Below, in pieces: positions 21,854-33,300 of a stretch of 64,000 bases of DNA. Position 1 is the stretch's first letter, and the number at the start of each line of letters is the position of its first letter. The position numbers were made by a program, and so were the translations under genes. Where the stretch lies: positions 310,001-374,000 of the forward strand of contig JABYQU010000010.1 in the NCBI GenBank assembly GCA_022264855.1, written 5' to 3'. Below the pieces are notes generated by a model, which was not told where the DNA came from, made no database searches, and worked only from the letters and a program-made list of their open reading frames with translations. This stretch comes from Lenzites betulinus (lineage: Eukaryota; Basidiomycota; Agaricomycetes; Polyporales; Polyporaceae).

Positions 21854-24800
21854 ATGGCTTCCCCCGTGAAGAAATCCGACCAGACCACGGCCTCCTCGTC
21901 AAGACCATCCTCGCCATCCCCGGCAAGGTCGATGAGGACTCGCATGACCAGCGTCATGCGCCGTGCATCTACGGGTCTCGCATTCGGCTCGAAGCTCCCT
22001 ACTCTCTCGCGTTCCTCGTCGAAGAACTCTCTGAGAGTGGATCCGGCGCAGGCGCCGACCACCTCGGAAACCCATGTCGCTCCCAGTCCTGTCGCAGAGA
22101 TGGGAGAAGAGTCACCGTCCATCCCGGCTGCTCTTGGTCCATCTCCCCTTCATAACTCGTCTGCCGCACCACCCTCTCCCCTTCAGGACTCGTCCGCTAC
22201 ACCAGAGCAAACGGCTTCGGAGCCCGTCACGCAGCCCGAGCCTGCTGCTGAACCGGCACCAGCTACAGCAGAGGTCGTAGTTTCCGCACCCGCTGAAGAA
22301 GTCCAGGAGGAGCAGCTCACTCGGTCGCCGGAGCATTTCGCTTCTGAACTTCCTCATGCAGCTCCCGCCCCGGCGCCCGAACCACAGCCGTTCGGATTCT
22401 CTGACCCTATTCTCCCAACCACTGAAGCACCTGCAGTGGTCGAAAGCCCCGTTCTCGCGCCTTCGGATGCACCAGCACCCTCCGAAACTGCGGTCGCGGC
22501 CATCCCCGAGCCGACCCCTTCCGCCCCTCTTCCTCCTCCGGCCGAACCTGTTGCGCGGCCAGTACTGGAGGACCAGCGAGCGGACTATTTCTCCTTTGGC
22601 GACCCCGTAGTCCCAGCTATGGCACAAGCCGAGCAGGCGCCACCGCAAGTTCAGCCTGAAGCACCGGCTGCTCCTGCTCCTCCGCACTTCCCCGTCGCAG
22701 AGCCTGCGATGTACCAGGACGTCTCTCACATGCAGATCTCGACCGACGATTCGACGTTCGCATGGAGCGACGAGCCGGCATTGGGGCACAAGCGCTCGCG
22801 TTCAAGCCTATCTGGGGCGCCGGCGCATGTCGTGGAGTCTTCCCAACAATCTGACCTGCAGTCAGGAAAGGTCTCTACACGGGGTAGCAAGTCGTCGCTA
22901 GCGTCCTCTTACGGCAACATTATTCCGAATGCGAGTAACGCTGAACAGAGACGCGGGCGTAGCTCGAGTGTTCGGTGAGTTCGCAGCAGGTACACGCCGT
23001 TCATCTGACTGAATTGCTAAACATACAAGTAGCTTCGTGGACCCTGCGGCGGAAGACCCGTTCGCGGATCCACCAGAGGCTGCCACTAAGGGCCTCTCGC
23101 CAATTGAGAGCGTGAACATGCCCGAGTGCGGATTGCAGTATATATGTATAACATGAAACTTACTGACTGTACTTTCGCGTTCGCGTAGGCCGGTCGTTGA
23201 GCCTCAGCCTGCGTTTGTAGCCCCGGAGTACATTCATGAATCCCCTACTCCGATTTCGTTCCCGCTACCGCCAATGCAAGACGTCATCATCTCCCAGTAT
23301 GTATAGTTTACCACGACATTCTTTTTCAAGTCTAATAGAGCCTAGATCCCGTCAACCTGCTGCCTCGACGTACAGTCTGGGAGAGCGAGATGGCGCGTCC
23401 CTTGCTGAGAGTACCCAACACGAAACAGAGTAAGGGAGTTACTGCATGGTGTTTCGTGACGTACTGACTGTCTCGACATATAGCGAGCGGATGCCTCTGC
23501 TCGGGCATATTGGTGGGAAGTCCGCAAGTCGCGCGAAGACCATGGATACCGTGGCAATCCCCTTCACGTCGGGTCCTGTCACAGGCGAGCTCACGGCGGC
23601 GCACACCATCCGCACGCTTGGTTGGACGGAATACGTCCTCCCGGACAGCTCGTACTACTACTTCCACGCGGGGATGCGCATCACGACCGATATCGACCTC
23701 CGCAACCCCAAGAAGCTGCAAGTGGTGACCGAATACCTCGAGAACAAACTACCGCGGGAGATTGCCACGCCCTCGCCTCAAGGCTGGGAGCTCTGGCTGA
23801 AGGATGTCGGCGTCATGAAGCATGAGGTCATCCCCGTGAAGAGTTGGGTGAACCACCGGCTGCGCATCATCACGTCGGAGCCTCCGCCAATGGTCACAGG
23901 TGAAGGCTTGATCATGGAGCGGTTCTCCGAGGATGACAGTAAGTCGCCGTCGCATGTCTATGTTATCTGGTCCTGATGATACTACACAGAGCTCGATATG
24001 GAGTACAGATACTGGGGATATCTCGAGGGGCACCCTGCTCATGCTCCGCTCCCTACGGAGACACATGCCGAAGCCATGGACGCGTTGAAGTGGTCCTACA
24101 CGGGTAAGTACTACATCATGGGTTTCTTATGCTCGCGCTCACATGTCCTGCAGACTGCTTGCTTCCCGCGGCCAGGCCGGCGCCACCGCCCTTCGCACCG
24201 CAGGAGTGTCAGGAGTTGATGAGCCTCTTGCGCTCGTTCGATTCGACCACCGGGAGCTCTGTCATTGTCCAGACGAGGATTGTCTCCCGCGTTCTCCTCC
24301 GAGTCGGTAAGTGTACGCCATTCGTCCAATGTCCCCCATCTAAATATTGTGCAGCGCAATGGAGGCAGATCTACTACCGCCCTGACAAACCTCTCCCCCG
24401 TGACGCGATCAAGGGTGCTCCAGAGACGCGCATTCCCTTCCGACGTGCTCTGCTCGACTTCTTCATCGGCTGCCTGTGCTTGGGCATCCCGTACCTTTTC
24501 ATGAGTCGTACGAACTACCACAGCTTTGATGAAGAGAGCGGGCTGCACACCGCAGGCCCCATGCTCATGCTCAGCGCAGCTGCGTGCCTGGTGGTGAGTC
24601 CACGTTTTCTTGCTCTATCCTTGCCGGCCGACAAACTAACTTCGCGTCCAGGCTGCTGTTATTCTGAGCGCATCCGTCACTTTCCTCTCGCTTCCGCAAC
24701 TGGACGACGTCGCGCGTCTCACAGGGTTCCTCGCCATCTTATTCTCCGCATCCAGCATGGTCTCCTCCGTTCTCGCCCTCTTCCGATACAAGACGGACAT

Positions 24801-25119
24801 CGACCGGACTGTCGTCTACATCGGGAGCGAGGGTCTGAGACATATATCTGTGCGTTCTCCGTGGCTCGATGCTCTTTCCGTAGCTAATCCGCCCCTGCAG
24901 CGGAGTCGGGTGATCATGTCGCTGCCGCTGGTCTTCCTTGCGTGGGCAATCGCCGCATTCATGACGGGCATCACGTTTTACTCCTTCCGGGGCGCAACAG
25001 TGTCCAGAGGTGTGGACGTCAAACACCCCTTCGAGGCGTACACCCACTGGGTTGTCGTCGGTACGCTCGGCGCTCTGGGAGGTATGCTGTTCGTGGCGGC
25101 GATAATGTCGCGCCGCTAA
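21854..25119 (+). CDS. WW-like multi-pass membrane protein with long disordered N-terminus
   Basis: Ten exons: 21854-22974, 23033-23125, 23189-23282, 23341-23429, 23484-23938, 23990-24103, 24154-24306, 24355-24593, 24652-24849 and 24901-25119. The first 370 residues are disordered, Ser/Arg-rich then Pro/Ala/Glu-rich. A WW-like segment follows (GWTEYVLPDSSYYYFH) in which the second signature Trp is replaced (ITTDIDLRN), with a second weak copy (QGWELWLKDVG). The C-terminal third has about five hydrophobic helices (RALLDFFIGCLCLGIPYLF, MLMLSAAACLVAAVIL, FLAILFSASSMVSSVLAL, LPLVFLAWAIAAFMTG, VVVGTLGALGGMLFVAA). At exon 3 a donor at 23283 keeps the frame into exon 5. A donor at 23297 would give a more natural exon 4 (DPVNLLPRRTVWESEMARPL) but breaks the frame downstream, so this junction needs RNA evidence. 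The function is unknown. Confidence 0.75.
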
Positions 25120-25740
25120 GTGGTCGAGCGGCGAGGAGGATTTCTTGCTTACCATGACTGACAACGAATACGAGACGACGTATTTATTTTCGCTTTGGTG
25201 TAATGCATCTCACGAGTCGTGGCTTGTATTTGTGAACCTTCAAGCACACTATATAAAGGGTCTCGATGACTTGTTGTATTGTCGCAGTGGAGGATATCTG
25301 TCTACCATTGCAAGCTTGAGTGCTTTGGCCCTCGTAACATTATGTATCTGCTTCCAAACATATGGCACGGTGGTGTTAAATAGATTGCAAACTCGCATTA
25401 TCAATGTACAAGCACATTCTATGAAGCATAGGTAGTCGGGAAGGCGTGGCAATGATGGTATTCCTGCGAACAGGAATTGGCGTATGGGCTTCTACTGTTT
25501 GTCTGCGCTATACTTAACTGTATGGCCATCGACTGACCGTGTCGAGCACACGTGATAGACACACATCGACGCTGCATTCTACTACTGGGGTTTACTACAT
25601 TTTGTGTGCATCACCGCGCCCACGTCGTTCTATGCACGCCCAGACCATCATCCACACCAGAGTCCCGGGGATTGCGACAGATCACACATCCGAGTCCGTC
25701 AGCTCAACGCTCGGCCGTGCAGCTTAGTCGCATCGCGCAC

Positions 25741-25898
25741 TCACCATGCTAGGGTCATCGTTCGCTGTTCCAATGCCCTGCGGGCGCTGGGAGCGGGGTC
25801 AAGTGCCGCTGGACCAACCTCAGTGAGCGACGGTACTCGGGGTGCGGCTTTCAGACATACCGGAGTGGGTTGAGCGTGGTTGCGTCTTGGGTTGCCAT
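25741..25898 (-). CDS. Possible TATA-led two-exon mini-gene (24 aa)
   Basis: A strong TATAAAAA (26006-25999) lies about 100 bp upstream of ATG 25898. Exon 25898-25861 ends at a consensus donor (GTATGT), and an acceptor GCCCGCAG opens exon 25777-25741. The joined frame reads MATQDATTLNPLRALEQRTM and stops after TLAW. The start context and splice sites are good, but the product is tiny and no family is known. It may instead be the 5' end of a longer gene with exons I could not find, or a spliced non-coding RNA. Confidence 0.25.
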
Positions 25899-27061
25899 GG
25901 CGTGAGTGTCGATGTAGTGGGGGGAGACAAGGAACTGCGTTGGGTTGTGGAAAGTAATGTTGAAGTGAAGATGGGGGGCTACGAGGTATAGGTAGGGGTT
26001 TTTATACCTCGCTGCCTGGCACTCGACCAAGGCAGGACGTCTGCCGCAGCCCTGCAGCCTGAGCATGCGACCGTACTTCAAGTGTGCTGTTTGCGCGACG
26101 TACTGGAACCGTAGCCTCTACATCCTTCCAGAGCCTCTGCAGCACTTCTTGAATGCAGTAATGCGGTCACGGGCTTTCGGCGGGGGAGCTATCGCGATTC
26201 ATAACTCCACCTTGTTGGAAGCCACAGGCGGTGTTTTGTGTACGCTGCTGCAGCGTGGCGCATGAATGAATAGACTCGGCCGCAGGCCCTGTGGTATTGT
26301 GAGCATGTGGCATTTCTTCGCTGTCTTCTCCTCGTACTTCGATGGTCTTGGGGTACCACCGCAGCCTCTGCGTCCTTCCAAAGTCCGGGGGGAAGCGTAA
26401 GCTGCAGCGATGCGGAGGGCTACGGTAGCAGACCTTCGCGTTCTCGTACATCTACCCTCTTCGATGGCGGCGCTCAGTGCGCACTTGTGGTAAGCTGCCG
26501 CAGCGATACCAAGATAAATGACTGGTGTTCCTTGAGCTTGAGGCTTTGGACTGTAAACTGTGGGAATTCGGGAGTAATTCTAAGTCATGTGTGATGCCAG
26601 GTGTGTCTCCATACTGGAAGAGGTGTTTGAAATGTCAGGATCAGGGTTCAGGATAAAGTACGTATGACACGCAAATGTGCTGGCTGTTGTTATTATGACC
26701 GTATATCACATTCAGTACAGCGTAACGTGTTAATGTGTGTTCAAGTTACTAACCCAGGTCCGTGTAACACGATAGAGTATTGCCCAATTCATGTTCTGGG
26801 GTATGGTAGCTAGCTGAAAGGTCCACAAACTCTGACGGAGTGAGCTGTGCCGCGGCTGATGCCGGGACGGAGCAACACGGTCACGTGATCTAAGCAAGGC
26901 GCGTCGCGATCGAGTTCGCGTGGCGCCGCGTAATAACTTCGCCCTCCATGGTCAGCACGAAAAGCTCTTCGTGCAGCTTATTCAGTGATCTAAAATCCTA
27001 TAAAAGGCACGCATCGTCATGTTCAAGTAGAAGTGTCATTGCGCTCGCTCAGAACATCTCG

Positions 27062-27163
27062 ATGGCTTTCCACAACAGGTAATGTTTGCAAGCTACACAT
27101 ACAACATCATATATTCGCGGTTTACAGACATTGTGCTACCGTCTACTTGTACACGTCCCAGTG
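27062..27163 (+). CDS. Possible TATA-led two-exon mini-ORF (17 aa)
   Basis: CTATAAAAGG at 26998-27007 is placed 60 bp before ATG 27062. Exon 27062-27078 is followed by a 49-nt intron (GTAATG...TTTACAG) and an exon from 27128. The frame reads MAFHNRHCATVYLYTSQ and stops at about 27163. A further donor GTGAGT overlaps the stop, so the gene may continue. The promoter and splice signals are better than the coding evidence. Confidence 0.2.
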
Positions 27164-28248
27164 AGTTCGTGCGAAGGTACACATACAGAGCAAGAAACGG
27201 ATATGTCATATCGTCAGCTCGTGTCACAAAGAGAGGTTATTGTAAGACGTACCTGAAGTGACAGGCTGAAGGCAGGTGTGTCGACAACGGGGCAGCAGGA
27301 CATATGATCGGGGGGAGCTGAAGGGGGAGACACAACGTCAGCCAACCACTGGCAGCAGTAAGTGAAAATAAAGCGGAATCACAATCTAGCCCGGCAGGGC
27401 GGCGGGGGACATCGGGTACAGGCCAGCAGACGGACGCGGGAATGAGGCGAATGAGAACATGAGTAAAGACGAGCCGAGAAGGATTGATGGGATAGAATGA
27501 GGTATGGGGACTGTGTGCACCTCCCTCTTATACGAAAACAGGGGGTACCGCAGCATGCACGGCCGGCCACTGTAGCTGCGTTATGCAGTCGTTCCCATCT
27601 CTAGTGGGCTACAATGTTTCCATGTCCAAAGTGTTCTCCCAGGCGGCTACCGCAGCGTGGACGAAGGCATACCTGATGACCACGACGTGCGGAGTCGTAT
27701 TGAAGGGAAGCGATAGGGTTACATCTTGGTAGCAGGGGCATGACTTCTACTTCTTGAACATGACCTAGCAGAAGGCGAGGAAGCGAGTGTGGCGCGCACA
27801 TCTTCATCTTCGTTTCTGTAATTAGCGTACCACAGCACGAAAGAACTCCTTCGAGAAGTTACACCCCATGAGTCGAAGGTGGATGCAACTGGTAGGCATA
27901 CTTAACTGCGGTAAACGTCGCGATGCTCTAAGTTGTAGTGGGTTATCGAAATAGAGCTATCAGCCAACCGGGAAGCGTTGAACGTTGGGCAATGGGAGGG
28001 TGAGGGTAGTCCCTGCAAGGACACCACAGGTGTCTTATAAAGCACTATTTATAGTACGCAGTTGCTGCAGATGCGGGATGTTTTCACCGGTATAAGGTAG
28101 ACACGATGTACGACAGTTTCTTATGAAAAAGAATTCCTCGAGGCCCAGTAATGTATATACGTCGACTGACTGCTCATATACAAAAGAGCGACGACGGGTA
28201 AACGCTAACACCACGAACGCCGATGAACGACGACGAAAAGACGGGGGT

Positions 28249-28313
28249 GGATGTTGCAGATATCATCGCAGAAACTACGTCAACGTAGTTTCGCGATGAT
28301 ATATGTAACATCC
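28249..28313. repeat. Imperfect inverted repeat, about 31-bp arms
   Basis: The arms 28249-28280 (GGATGTTGCAGATATCATCG...) and 28283-28313 (...CGATGATATATGTAACATCC) pair with few mismatches and a two-base loop. It would form a long hairpin and resembles a fold-back or MITE remnant. Confidence 0.8.
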
Positions 28314-28393
28314 ATGACTGTGCACAGGAGGCCGTGCGCCAGAGTGAGATGAGGCTCCTGGGCCCCGTACGTGCTTTTGTACACGACGAGGGA

Positions 28394-28431
28394 TACCGCA
28401 GCACCGACGGGACGTGCGGGATGCTGCGGTA
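28394..28431. repeat. Inverted repeat TACCGCAGCA / TGCTGCGGTA
   Basis: Ten-base perfect arms at 28394-28403 and 28422-28431 flank an 18-nt loop. The right arm with its flanks (28421-28434) is an exact 14-base reverse complement of 27543-27556. Confidence 0.8.
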
Positions 28432-29513
28432 CCCGTCCCAGTTAGTGAAGATGACTGAGCACTGCACCTATTACTGCTGCAGCACCAGGTCATGGGGAGA
28501 GGGGGAAAGTACTGAAGTACTATGTATCAGCCATGGGATACAGTTGTGTCAATGAGAGACATCTCAACGCGTGTTCTTGCCATCACAACGCTTGTCTGCA
28601 GGGGCGCATCTCGATTATCTCCGAGTAGGCCATAGAGCAGCGGTGTGATTCCGCAGCAGAAGTAAGAAGGTAACTACTTAGCACGTAGTAGTTAAAGTAG
28701 CTAGATGATAGCAGGTCGAAGAGGGCGCCTAATACGAGCCACGGCACGAGGGGATTGGGCGCCTAGTTACGCTCCTCTGCTCGATACCTCGATGTGCTAG
28801 GGAATCTATCGCTTCGTCTTGCTCGACGCTTATTCCTCCGTGGTGCACGCTTTGGTCTCGGACTCTGTATCTAGCACTCTTTGACGTCTCGGTGACTAGA
28901 CCAATCGCCGTGTGTAGCAACCACCACGAGGGCCTGAAAACGAATACTGAGGCCCCGACTCGGCCACGTTCCTTGCTTTGTTTCCCGACAAAGGCAGGCT
29001 GTACTCTCGCATGTCTTCTAGCACCTTCTGTGGCCGCGAAATACGCGCGTTTAAAAGAAGTTAGCCTTCTACTTTGTATACAGGCTTTGACGCAAGTGTA
29101 GTCGGACAAACAGTACGTTTATTTTTCGCCTCTTACTCCCCCGCCCCCCGCTAACTTAACGTTGCCACAGTGTCCAAGCGGCGGCCCGTCCCTCGCGCTT
29201 GGACTCGGGTGAAGCGGTGCGGGTGACGTCGGCGCGACCGCTCCAAAAGGCAGTCAAAGCGTCGGGCCGATTGTCTGCTCTTTTGCACTCTGCTCTCGCC
29301 CTTTCCACCGCGCCCGCTTCCGCCTCAAACCCCCCTCCATGGTGCCTGCGCTTTGCCCGTCGCTATTCAGCGCCGCACGCGCCATTGTCGTCGCTTGGTC
29401 GCGCCCTATTTGCTCGCTTTGCTCTTCCAGCGCGTTCCTCGCCGCGGTCTTTGCACCTTTGCATGCTCGCTCTCTCGCGCGCCCTCATTGGAGGACTGGG
29501 AGGAGAGGAGAGG

Positions 29514-29521
29514 GTATATAT
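29514..29521 (+). promoter_or_regulatory. TATA box of the 29.6-kb gene
   Basis: GTATATAT lies about 100 bp upstream of ATG 29623, within a clear purine-to-pyrimidine promoter transition. Confidence 0.5.
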
Positions 29522-29622
29522 GCCGCGTACGTATCTCCCGTTCTCGCCATCGCATTCACCGCTCCAAACACTCATCGCTTTCGAACTCGCCCTACCACTT
29601 CTATATTCCTACACAACCCGCA

Positions 29623-30330
29623 ATGGCCTCAATCCACCGGCCCCTCCACCCGTTGCACATCAACACTTCCAACTACTCGTCCTTGACAGGGGCAGTCTCG
29701 AGGACGCAATGCCGGAGATCTGTCCCTACCGGGACGTTGACTCCCTCGCCAGGGAGATACCTTAAGCGGCTGGACCAAACCATAGTTAGATTCGACACGG
29801 TCGTCTCGGCACATGGCACGGAAAAGGGTATCTCGTTCGACGATGTCAAGGCTAAGAATTTCTCTCGCCTACTTCATCCCGAGACGCCTGTCTTCCAAGG
29901 TCTCGGAAAAGATACGTTGGCATTCCGGATCATGGTACGTGCTTCTCGCGCTCCCAACCCTGCGGAGTGCTCACTATACGTTCTAGTGGCCTGGATATGC
30001 ACACTTTGATTGGCATTGCACTCTGCCCACCTCTGTAGGGGGAAGGCCCATCACCCGCGCACATCTCGCGGTTTTCATAGTGGAGACGTACGGACGGTTC
30101 TTCGAGGTCAGTGTCATCACGTGATCGCGTATTCTTGCGCAGACGCTCATCGTTCACTCCGTCCACAGAGAATACGCCAGGCGCACTATGTCGGGCCGTG
30201 CGGGGAAAATGGATCGTGGGTCATACCCAGGGATGCTCGACAATACCAGCTGATATTGAAGAGCGTGTCGAACCTGCACGGGCACGATGCCATCTTCCAG
30301 GCGGAGATTGACATCGTCACCTTCATGTGA
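29623..30330 (+). CDS. Hypothetical protein, 197 aa
   Basis: Three exons of whole codons: 29623-29934, 29987-30106 and 30169-30330. The first two introns are consensus GTACGT..TAG and GTCAGT..CAG. The protein starts MASIHRPLHPLHINTSNYSS and contains a conserved-looking core across both junctions: AFRIM-WPGYAHFDWHCTLP, TRAHLAVFIVETYGRFFE-RIRQAHYVG, ending AIFQAEIDIVTFM. There is no signal peptide, membrane helix or catalytic motif I recognise. It is probably one of the many agaricomycete-specific cytosolic unknowns. A TATA box at 29514 and continuous phase support a real gene. The 3' side (30.33-30.56 kb) is hydrophobic-open in one frame but cannot be joined in phase. Confidence 0.65.
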
Positions 30331-33300
30331 GGTCCGCGATGTGTGCAACGGTCTCCATTCTCTCCTCTCTCGCGGGCTGGGCCCTTAGGTTATTTTGTTA
30401 TTTATGTTTACTGTATCCCCCTTATACTTCCCCGTTTCCCCCTAGTCCTAGAAGTCTCGCACAGCATCCCCGGCATCGCGATCGTCTTGGTCGCCGTCTC
30501 CCTCGGTAGTATCTATTTTTTGGTCTCCCTCAGCATCTTCCTTCGGACATCTGCATTTCTGTGAATCACGCTCGTGCATGCATCATCACTCGCTGTAATC
30601 CATTACGCTCCTGTATTCTTACCGCATACATTCTTTTCTCTCGCCCCATGCTCAGAGTCTTGTTCTCGTCCGTCAAACAGTTTATACATCGTAAGCTCAC
30701 GGAAGGCTAACTAAACACACCACGCAAATTTGTTCATATACCAATCCTCCCGCCACTGGCATCACCGTTCTCCGAGTCCTCGACACAGACCCGACGCCGA
30801 CCACGCTCGCTGCGAGCACCACCAGCGTGTGCATCTCCAAGGGAGGGGTAGTTCCGCCCCTCTGCCCTGGGCCGGCCAGCGACGCAGGGCCCACCGCCGC
30901 GGCTGCGTTGTAATTCGCTTCAAGAGTGGGACCAAGGGCTCCTCGTCCTACTGCTGTTCTCAACCGGTATGGTCGCGATCCTCTCCTGTTCCTACACATA
31001 TCTGATACAACATCTTCAAGCGCGTTCATGGTGTACGAAGTGATGGAAGTTGATAGGGAGGTCTGTCGGTGTTGAACATCTGTGTGACTGGTATATGAAA
31101 GAGAAAACTTGTTTTGTGTGTTCAAATGGCACTACTAGTACTGGTGTGAGGAGTCCTGTACGTTCTCCCGTCTACTTCCACTTCAGACGCACCTCGCATT
31201 CGACGCCGAGGAGGTTCCAAACAGCTGACCCGTATCGCGCGCGCATAAGAACGCGTCGCCTACAATATTTCGCTCACGCAGCACACAAAATTGAGCAAGA
31301 AGAAATCGTGTATAATGTGCACTACTCGACATGAACGCAAGGTCCTGGCGATGCGTCCACCGCCAGTCCCCCGCCCTCCGCGTCCGGAAGACAGAGAGAA
31401 ATACCAATACGCAAAAGGGTGTACAACATTAAGACAAGAAGAGTGAACCTGGTTCGGTGGTCTGCAAGCAACCATGGGGCTTGTGAGCCCGAGACATATC
31501 CAATGTCCAGAAGGGGTCCGAGAAACTTCTGGTGCAGATCTAGCTGCAGAGAGAAGGGGTGCCATCACTTTCTGCGAGGCAATCGTATGCTAGGCAGCGC
31601 TGGGCTGCCTCTTAAATCGCTTGGGGTGTGCAGGGCATACCTGGGTACGTCAGAGATGAGCAAGCTGTCGAAGACGAATGGCGACTCGGAGAGAGATCGC
31701 ATACCTTCACGTAGCTCTTCCAGGCTGTAGCCCCCTCGCCTGCCGACCTGCGGCAGGCAGAGGGCTGCCTTAATAACTCCGCCTCATCCTCCCGTGCACC
31801 GGGAAAGAGGCGGAGGGCGCCCCGACGCGCGCTTGAAACGATGCGCGTGCACGCGTCTCGCTTCGAGGTTGTGTCTAGAGTATATAATCAGTGGATGAAG
31901 AGCGGATGACAAGTTTCGTGAATTACCGGAAGCAATTGGGTAAATGTGATCTATGTTCCAGCGATATTGGCGCGCCTTGGGGAACACTGGGGTGGTTCTT
32001 CCAAGCTCGGAGCCCATGCGTATGTACACGCGTGGTGTCCGGAGTCGAACTGTCGAACGGAAAGTGAGTACAGAGACACGAAGTGAAGATACGAAAGGAC
32101 TCACGAGTCTTTTGATGAACGAGGAGCATATCCGGACAATCTTGCCGTTGTCTTGAGAGATATGCGAGGAGCGAACGTGCGATGAACTGCAGTTCGCTTG
32201 GGGTAGTACAATGTCGAATTTCGTGTCAGGGTGACGAAGGCGAAATCTCTGATCCACACTGGGAACTGTGCGGCAATGGTTTTGTCTGGACGATGTTGGC
32301 GCGTCTTGAGGAGACAAAGGGAGTGTCGTTTCGATCCCGGGTGCCGTACGTGTGCAAACGCACGGTGACCGGAATTGAACTATGAGTTCAATATGGTAAG
32401 TATGGACGCGAAGACATAAGAGGTATGTACTCACGACGATAGGTGAACAAGAGGCTTATACGGACGAGTGTGACCGTGTCGGAATGTATCAGCTTGGGTG
32501 GAACTGGCGATGTGATGCAGTTCGTCGATTGAACGAAGAAGAGCCTCGTTCCCACTTGACAAGACACGCTAGGGACTGCATGAGAAGCGCTACAAAAATA
32601 GTCGGCGAGCGCTCAGGGTTGGAGAGCGAGGTACATACTGGAATGATGAGCGAAACCACTATGAGGGAAGAGCGGACAGATGCTTGATGCCCGAAGCGCG
32701 TGAACGCGCATGATGGAGGCGGTCCCCAAAGCCGCCAAGTGCTCAAGCGTCGGCAGTACCCAGAGTCACCAGCCTCCAACGCCTCCATTGATGAGACGAG
32801 GACGGTTGGGACACTGGGCGTAAGATTGAGTGCCGAAGTCGAGTGCGACAGTCGAACATGTGCTGCCTAACGTGGCGGGGATCAGTCCGTCCCACAAGGC
32901 AGCGCATGTCGAGCGTCGAAGAGGTGAACGTGTGGGTTTGCCGAGGAAGACCTCACCCCAGGGGAGACCGCGATCAACGGTCTGCTTGTTGGACGGTGAG
33001 GCCTCGGCGATGAACAGAAACGCCGCATTCCGAGGGGAACGAAGATGTTGACCAGTGCATGACCGGACATCGCGGATGGCGGCATTGGAAACGAGAAATA
33101 AAAATGAACAGGCCGGTCGAGCGTATGGGCCATGGGGACCGGGGTGGGTCGCGGCAGTCGAGCGTGAGCCGAGGGGATCGCTACGAGGGGCAAGGCAGCT
33201 ACTAGTCATACGCATTAGATGGGAATAATAATGAGGTCTGGGGTTTCTCCGTTATTTGAGGTCTTGATCACAAAAAAGCAGGCAGGGGGACGAAGGGAAG

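Larger units (their letters stand above)
25120..29622. other. 4.5-kb gene-poor region with hairpins and motif repeats
   Basis: Only short open frames are present. The region contains TATA-led mini-ORFs at 25898 (-) and 27062 (+), an imperfect 31-bp inverted repeat at 28249-28313, and several copies of TACCGCAGC in both orientations (26351, 27543, 27647, 28394, 28422 areas). Two diverged copies of a GCCTCT.C.TCCTTCCA stretch lie at about 26115 and 26375. It could be decayed mobile-element DNA or a long regulatory or ncRNA region; no transposase, RT or integrase motif was found. Confidence 0.5.

Noticed and set aside
28174..28467. Minus-strand open frame of 97 codons
   Set aside because: It spans both hairpins at 28249-28313 and 28394-28431; no start context, splice sites or family features.
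30754..30912. Protein-like open stretch ending in a stop on the plus strand
   Set aside because: There is no acceptor or start at its 5' side, and the reverse strand is equally open, so the signal is probably GC bias.
32330..32350. TTCGATCCCGG resembling a tRNA B box
   Set aside because: No acceptor stem, D arm or A box is found at a suitable distance on either strand.
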